From positions 1 through 64,000 of the forward strand of contig CAKQMH010000004.1 of NCBI GenBank assembly GCA_934254915.1: a DNA stretch of 64,000 bases, in the 5' to 3' direction. This DNA is from an uncultured Alphaproteobacteria bacterium. Its GTDB lineage: Bacteria > Pseudomonadota > Alphaproteobacteria > RF32 > CAG-239. The notes below the pieces were generated by a model. That model was not told the origin of the DNA and searched no databases. It was given only the letters and a program-made list of their open reading frames with translations. Both the position numbers and the translations under genes were made by a program. Shown piece by piece: positions 59,951 through 64,000 of the stretch; position 1 is the first letter of the stretch, and every line of letters begins with the position of its first letter.

Positions 59951-60728
59951 AATTACGATACAAAACAATTAAGCCGATGAGAATCAGCGGGGTTGATAAT
60001 ATTTGCCCCATGGTGAAGCTGTTCCAGAAAAAACCAAGCTGTTTATCTGGTTCGCGGAATTGTTCCATGCTGATGCGGAAAATGCCGTAAAGCAGAATGA
60101 ATAAGGCCGAAACCGTACCGCGTCTTGTGCGGACGGCTTGGAAACGCCAAAGACTGTTAAGCACCACAAACATTACCATACCTTCAAAAAAAGCCTCATA
60201 TAATTGTGATGGGTGGCGGGGAAGATAACCGCCAGACGGAAAGCGTACCGCCCAAGCAACATCGGTAACGCGTCCCCATAATTCATCATTGACGAAGTTA
60301 GCCAGACGTCCAAGGAAAATACCAATCGGAGCATAGAGGACGACTAAATCGGTCAGTTGCAAAAAAGGATATTTGATTTTGCGGGCAAACAGCCAGACCG
60401 CGGCAATCACACCGGTAACACCGCCGTGAAAAGACATTCCGCCTTTCCAAATTTCCAGCAAGTGCCATGGTTCTTGCCACATTATGCGGCCGCCGTAAAA
60501 AAGTGCATAGCCCAAACGGCCGCCGATGATAATTCCCAACGTCAGATAAAAAATAAAATCCTCAACCTGAGCTTTGCTTAAGCCTAAATGGTTGCGGGCA
60601 ACATTGCGGTTCAACAAATACCAACCAAGCAAAATTCCGATGAGATAAGCCATGGAATACCAGCGGATTGCCAAAGGTCCGATGCTTAAGATAATCGGGG
60701 AAATATCAGGAAAAGCGATGCCGGTCAT
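59934..60728 (-). CDS. lgt: Prolipoprotein diacylglyceryl transferase
   Basis: A 264-residue seven-helix inner-membrane enzyme adding diacylglycerol to the lipobox Cys of prolipoproteins. Conserved motifs include IRWYSMAYLIG with the family Tyr, the SFHGG motif as MSFHGGVTG, and the GRLANFVNDELWG signature near residue 140. I start it at ATG 60726-60728 (MTGIAFPDISP) with AAGGA upstream. It processes the lipoproteins encoded at 50785, 52732 and probably 55159. Confidence 0.96.
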   Translation of the reverse strand: MTGIAFPDISPIILSIGPLAIRWYSMAYLIGILLGWYLLNRNVARNHLGLSKAQVEDFIFYLTLGIIIGGRLGYALFYGGRIMWQEPWHLLEIWKGGMSFHGGVTGVIAAVWLFARKIKYPFLQLTDLVVLYAPIGIFLGRLANFVNDELWGRVTDVAWAVRFPSGGYLPRHPSQLYEAFFEGMVMFVVLNSLWRFQAVRTRRGTVSALFILLYGIFRISMEQFREPDKQLGFFWNSFTMGQILSTPLILIGLIVLYRNFKPAK

Positions 60729-60982
60729 AAATGTAAATCCTTGTCTGTTTGTCAAAATATTTAACATTATATTAAACCAAATATAAATATCCACATCTAA
60801 AAAAATATTAGTTTGCCGACTCGAGATAATACGTTGATTTTGCTTAAATTTATAAAAATAAAATTATCAACAGCCGTGAATTAAGTGGAAAACTGCGACT
60901 CGAAGCTTGTATTTAGCGACTCGACATTGCAAGCTGTCTTCATAACGCGTCACGTAGTCGTTTTTTGGACGGAGAACACAGA

Positions 60983-61477
60983 ATGCAATTGGCTGAGAAC
61001 TATGCCCCAGCATATAATCCGATTGATGTTGTCGAACATATATTCGCAACACAGTCGTTTGAATTGGAACGGCGCAACCTGAATGAGGTTGTGGTCGAAG
61101 TGCAAGGCAAATGGAATAATATGCTGCTGTTTTTTGCGTGGGAAGCGCGGATGCAATGTCTGCATATCTCGTGCCTGATGGATATTGAAACCAAAATTGA
61201 GGACCGCAGTAAGATTTTTGAACTGCTGGCTTTGGTTAATGAGGAATTGTGGGTCGGGCATTTTTCGTATTGGACGGAACAGAATATTCCGGTATTTAAG
61301 CACTCAATATTGCTTAACGACGGCGAAGATATTGAGGGCAAAATTGCACAGGTGATTGATATCGCGATTAAGGAATGTGAGCGGATGTATCCGATATTTA
61401 AGGTGGTTTTGACCAAAGGTATGGAACCGCAGCAGGCGCTCTATCCGATGATGATGACAACACTTGGGGAAGCATAA
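60983..61477 (+). CDS. YbjN domain protein
   Basis: A 164-residue YbjN-family protein: alternating helices and strands typical of the tetratricopeptide-like type III secretion chaperone fold, with VVVEVQGKWNNMLLFFAWE and FSYWTEQNIPVFKHSILLN. Its role is not established; in alphaproteobacteria it is often next to pyrroline-carboxylate reductase genes, not seen here. The start is ATG 60983, 8 nt after GGAG. The 60795-60982 interval holds three GACTC sites and an AGCTTG/CAAGCT hairpin. Confidence 0.8.
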   Translation: MQLAENYAPAYNPIDVVEHIFATQSFELERRNLNEVVVEVQGKWNNMLLFFAWEARMQCLHISCLMDIETKIEDRSKIFELLALVNEELWVGHFSYWTEQNIPVFKHSILLNDGEDIEGKIAQVIDIAIKECERMYPIFKVVLTKGMEPQQALYPMMMTTLGEA

Positions 61478-61504
61478 TGGTGTAAGTATTACACATTTAA
61501 ACTG

Positions 61505-61541
61505 AAAAAATCGGAAACCATTTGGGTTTCCGATTTTTTTT
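61505..61541. terminator. Bidirectional terminator
   Basis: A long perfect stem (AAAAAATCGGAAACC with GGTTTCCGATTTTTT) between the converging YbjN and ACP genes. Confidence 0.9.
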
Positions 61542-61547
61542 GCAGTC

Positions 61548-61826
61548 TTAGTTGTGACTGGTGCTTTTGTCATCGTTTACGGCGGCATCAACCTCATCAA
61601 CAATATCTTTAACCGTTTTCCAGTTTACCGGATTTTGCAGAGTGGTAATTGAGGTGTCGGTATAGACACAAAATTTAGTCCCGACGTCGATTGACAACAT
61701 TGTTACATCAAGCGAATCAAGTCCTAAGTCATGACGTAAGTCCATGTCTTCGGTTACCGGTCCATCCGTATAGGTTTTGAGCAGACTTTGGATGATTAGT
61801 AAGATAGCTTTTCTTTCCATAGTCAT
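61548..61826 (-). CDS. Acyl carrier protein
   Basis: A 92-residue acyl carrier protein. The phosphopantetheine Ser lies at about residue 38 in LGLDSLDV, in an otherwise standard four-helix ACP with a charged tail. It is not the fatty acid AcpP, which is usually shorter and near fabD/fabF; here it stands in a small operon with two short membrane or basic proteins, suggesting a specialised acyl or amino-acyl carrier. Its start overlaps the stop of the upstream small gene (ATGA). Confidence 0.88.
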   Translation of the reverse strand: MTMERKAILLIIQSLLKTYTDGPVTEDMDLRHDLGLDSLDVTMLSIDVGTKFCVYTDTSITTLQNPVNWKTVKDIVDEVDAAVNDDKSTSHN

Positions 61827-62005
61827 TTCTTTTGAGTCCGATAATACTCGGGCTTGGCTGTCTTTTTACGATCAAGGTATTGAAGTACCCGATGTTTGCG
61901 GACATGTTGCCTGAGTTCGGCTATTGTCGGTTGGGGTAAAACTACCGGAATCGAAAAACGCAAAGCCTCGGCAATATAACTGAGGCGTAATAAAAATACG
62001 TTCAT
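61823..62005 (-). CDS. Small basic protein of the ACP operon
   Basis: A 60-residue ORF with a short hydrophobic N-terminus and a basic C-terminus (RKHRVLQYLDRKKTAK). It has no clear ribosome site. Its stop overlaps the ACP start by ATGA, which favours a real, coupled gene. No family was recognised. Confidence 0.45.
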   Translation of the reverse strand: MNVFLLRLSYIAEALRFSIPVVLPQPTIAELRQHVRKHRVLQYLDRKKTAKPEYYRTQKK

Positions 62006-62037
62006 AAATTAAAAATTTTTAGAGTTAAACAATTTTC

Positions 62038-62304
62038 CTAAAATTTATTCATAATGCTTGAGAGAACAAATGGTGTAATCAGTAAGATAAGCCATAAAAA
62101 TGTTCCGCCCAAACAAACGAGAATTATGCCTAAAACGAGTGCAATCAACAAAGAGTATTTGATGATTTTCAGGAACTGGTCAGTTTTTGTTTGATCCGCA
62201 ATGTCTCTGTTGCGCAAAATACTGTCATGGACAGCAGTTGCACACAAAGCTTCGGCTATTGCAATGACATAGACCGCTAAAATGCAGTAATACAATTTTT
62301 CCAT
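62038..62304 (-). CDS. Small integral membrane protein
   Basis: An 88-residue protein with two or three hydrophobic segments (about 5-25, 48-67, 68-84) and a polar loop between them. First of three small genes ending in the ACP. Function unknown. Confidence 0.6.
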   Translation of the reverse strand: MEKLYYCILAVYVIAIAEALCATAVHDSILRNRDIADQTKTDQFLKIIKYSLLIALVLGIILVCLGGTFLWLILLITPFVLSSIMNKF

Positions 62305-62387
62305 ATCAGTTTTGTTTTAATAGTTAATAAATAATTTGCTTATGGAAATATAAATAAATTATTTTTGTCTATCTGTCAATGGAATCA

Positions 62388-63335
62388 TTATTTTTTTTGG
62401 CGATAAAATTGAACATTGCGGTTATGCTGCGTCAGGGTTTCGGCAAAATTATGCCCGCCACGGCCATTGGCCACAAAATAAAGGTAGTCGCTGGTTTCGG
62501 GGTGAGCTACGGCTTTAAGCGCGGCTTGGCCGGGGTTGCAAATCGGGGCGGGCGGCAAGCCGTAATATTGGTAGGTGTTGTAGGGGCTGTCAGTTTGCAA
62601 ATCTTTTTTGGTCAGCTGGCGCTCAAGCTCGTTTTGTCCATGGGTCAAAGCATAAATTACCGTGGGGTCAGTCTGCAGTTTCATGCCTTTATGCAGTCGA
62701 TTGGTGAAAACCGAGGCCACCAGGCCGCGTTCTTCAGCTACGCCGGTTTCTTTTTCGACAATTGAGGCCAGTGTAAGCATTTCCTGCGGGGTTTTCAGCG
62801 GTAATCCGGCGGCGCGTTGCTGCCAATTGTCGGCTAAAGCTTTGTGCATGGCGGTCATCGCTTGTTGGATAATGCTGTCTTTGCTGTCGCCGCGGATAAA
62901 ATTATAGGTTTCGGGCAGCAGTTCGCCTTCATGCGGGTGGAGGGTGATGTCTCCGGACAAGTATGGTTCTGCGGCTACGAGAGCTAAGATTTGTGCGGTC
63001 GTCAGACCTTCGGCAAAAGTAATTTTACGGTAGTAGATGTCACCATTAACAATTTTTTGCAGGGCGTCATAAAGTGAGATATGCGGTTGAAAAGCATATT
63101 CACCGGCTTTCAGTTCTTTGTCCCAATTTTTTAAGCGCGCAACCAAGCGTACCAGCCATTCACGGTCGACAACTCCGTAATCGGCTAAGATTTTAGCAGT
63201 GGTTTGAACACCGGCACCGCGGGGAATCAGGACAAATGTTTCCTCTTGCAGAGGGCCTTTTTGCAACGCCCATTCCCGTATCTGCCAAGCGGAAACAATA
63301 AACAAAGCTAAGCTCAACAATAAAAGTTTTTTCAT
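62388..63335 (-). CDS. mltG: Endolytic murein transglycosylase MltG
   Basis: A 315-residue inner-membrane lytic transglycosylase that cuts nascent glycan strands. An N-terminal membrane anchor (2-22) is followed by a LysM-like subdomain (about 35-100) and the YceG catalytic domain, with the catalytic Glu in ASIVEKETG, TDPTVIYAL, and the PAPICNPG stretch near the C-terminus. The start is ATG 63333-63335 (MKKLLLLS); a longer reading has no ribosome site. Confidence 0.95.
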   Translation of the reverse strand: MKKLLLLSLALFIVSAWQIREWALQKGPLQEETFVLIPRGAGVQTTAKILADYGVVDREWLVRLVARLKNWDKELKAGEYAFQPHISLYDALQKIVNGDIYYRKITFAEGLTTAQILALVAAEPYLSGDITLHPHEGELLPETYNFIRGDSKDSIIQQAMTAMHKALADNWQQRAAGLPLKTPQEMLTLASIVEKETGVAEERGLVASVFTNRLHKGMKLQTDPTVIYALTHGQNELERQLTKKDLQTDSPYNTYQYYGLPPAPICNPGQAALKAVAHPETSDYLYFVANGRGGHNFAETLTQHNRNVQFYRQKK

Positions 63336-63519
63336 TATTCCATCCGTTATTCTATCTGACAATCTGAACATAACCTCCGGTTGGGTGATAGTCAACCACA
63401 ACTGTTTTTTGCTGACAGCTTTATAACCGGATAATTGTACAAAAATATTGATTTTTGGCTATTTTTTATGTTGCATTAATTAAAGTTAACTGCTATATTG
63501 GAATTAAGGAGAAAAGACG

Positions 63520-64000
63520 ATGAAATTCAAGAGAATAGCAAAATGCGGATTGGTGGTGCTGGCAATGTCACCGTTTGGAGCGAAAGCAGCAGAAAACGGT
63601 AATAACAGCACTCATTCCGGTTCGCAGCCATTGACCACCAAAGTAGTCACCACAACACCAAAGTCCACTGTTGCGGTGTCGGAGACGGCAAATGCGCAAA
63701 ACACGTCTTTTCAGTTTGTAGCCAGAGAAAATGCAGCTCCAAATGCAGAGAATGATAATCTTCGGCAAGTGGCGGACAGTATAAGCCGCGAGGATATTCA
63801 AAACAATATGGTTGACAGCACCGAATTGCATGCGGATTTTTATGAAAGAGTTGATTCGGTTAAGTCGGATTTGTTGTATTTTATCGCCCAATTTGAAGGG
63901 GTAAAGTGTCGTGCGTATGCTGATCGGGCCGCACGCGGCCTGCCGACGGTCGGTATCGGTTATACGCGCCGCCCAGATGGAAGAAAAGTAACGCTGCGTG
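63520..64000 (+). CDS. Secreted GH24 lysozyme-like protein (runs off the window)
   Basis: The first 160 codons of a protein with a signal peptide (residues 1-23, ending GAKAA), a Thr/Ser/Asn-rich linker (about 25-90) and the start of a phage-type lysozyme (GH24) domain. In that domain the catalytic Glu lies in QFEGVKCRAYADR, followed by TVGIGYTRR. AAGGAG lies 8 nt before the ATG. A cell-wall hydrolase exported by its own host suggests peptidoglycan remodelling, competition or a domesticated phage lysozyme. The rest of the domain is outside the window. Confidence 0.82.
   Translation, partial: MKFKRIAKCGLVVLAMSPFGAKAAENGNNSTHSGSQPLTTKVVTTTPKSTVAVSETANAQNTSFQFVARENAAPNAENDNLRQVADSISREDIQNNMVDSTELHADFYERVDSVKSDLLYFIAQFEGVKCRAYADRAARGLPTVGIGYTRRPDGRKVTLR

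Noticed and set aside
61000..61416. A 138-codon open frame antisense to the YbjN gene
   Set aside because: It has no ribosome site or recognisable domain, and the plus-strand gene has a clear start and terminator.

Overview
The window is a chromosomal segment of an alphaproteobacterium with fairly low G+C, most likely a fermentative, gut-type or otherwise host-associated member of the Rhodospirillales-like lineages. The evidence is the order pyrH-frr-uppS-cdsA-rseP-bamA-lpxD-fabZ, the YlxR-L7Ae fusion next to nusA and infB, the short phosphatidylserine decarboxylase paired with pssA, a MotE/DUF6468/FliM/FliL flagellar group, and a bifunctional AdhE that points to mixed-acid fermentation. Lineage is inferred from gene content and protein sequence only.

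Layout. 1-1036: the 5' part of a flagellin gene and flagellin-linked repeats. 1037-6830: adhE, a coiled-coil exported protein, mutT, a histidine phosphatase, kdsB and an ASCH-like protein. 6918-9247: an accessory patch between tRNA-Ser and tRNA-Gly, with a tRNA-derived repeat, a strongly structured leader or small RNA, and two unrecognised genes in an operon. 9348-13597: a TM2 protein, groES-groEL, a one-domain voltage-gated channel and a prepilin peptidase. 13655-21398: the outer-membrane, lipid A and phospholipid cluster. 21585-32572: plsY-dprA-topA, an AmpG-like permease, an SDR, yicC-gmk, a Sel1-like protein, cysK and lptG. 32701-39542: rimP-nusA-ylxR-infB and psd-pssA. 39626-46911, minus strand: fliL-fliM-DUF6468-motE-TPR-uvrB. 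47282-49059: a second flagellin gene, interrupted at a G9 tract and flanked by the same repeats as the first. 49497-50577: rpsF-rpsR-rplI. 50785-56042: a lipoprotein, comM, a pseudo-trypsin lipoprotein and two small envelope proteins. 56051-56548: a 167-bp tandem array made from the 3' end of tRNA-Leu. 56623-64000: a LysR regulator, queA, a degenerate GGDEF protein, lgt, a YbjN protein, a small ACP group, mltG and the start of a secreted GH24 lysozyme.

The most unusual features are these. (1) A tRNA-3'-end-derived element follows both tRNA-Ser and tRNA-Leu. It has a conserved hairpin core inserted in a copy of the T-loop, and its arms match whichever tRNA it follows. (2) A flagellin with a beta-helix-like central region is split at a G9 tract where G10 would restore one frame. 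(3) A roughly 290-nt structured RNA with its own terminator lies just upstream of an orphan operon. (4) A small lipoprotein is frameshifted at an A6 tract. (5) One lipoprotein has a trypsin-like domain that has lost all three catalytic residues. No CRISPR array, insertion sequence, rRNA gene or integrase was seen.
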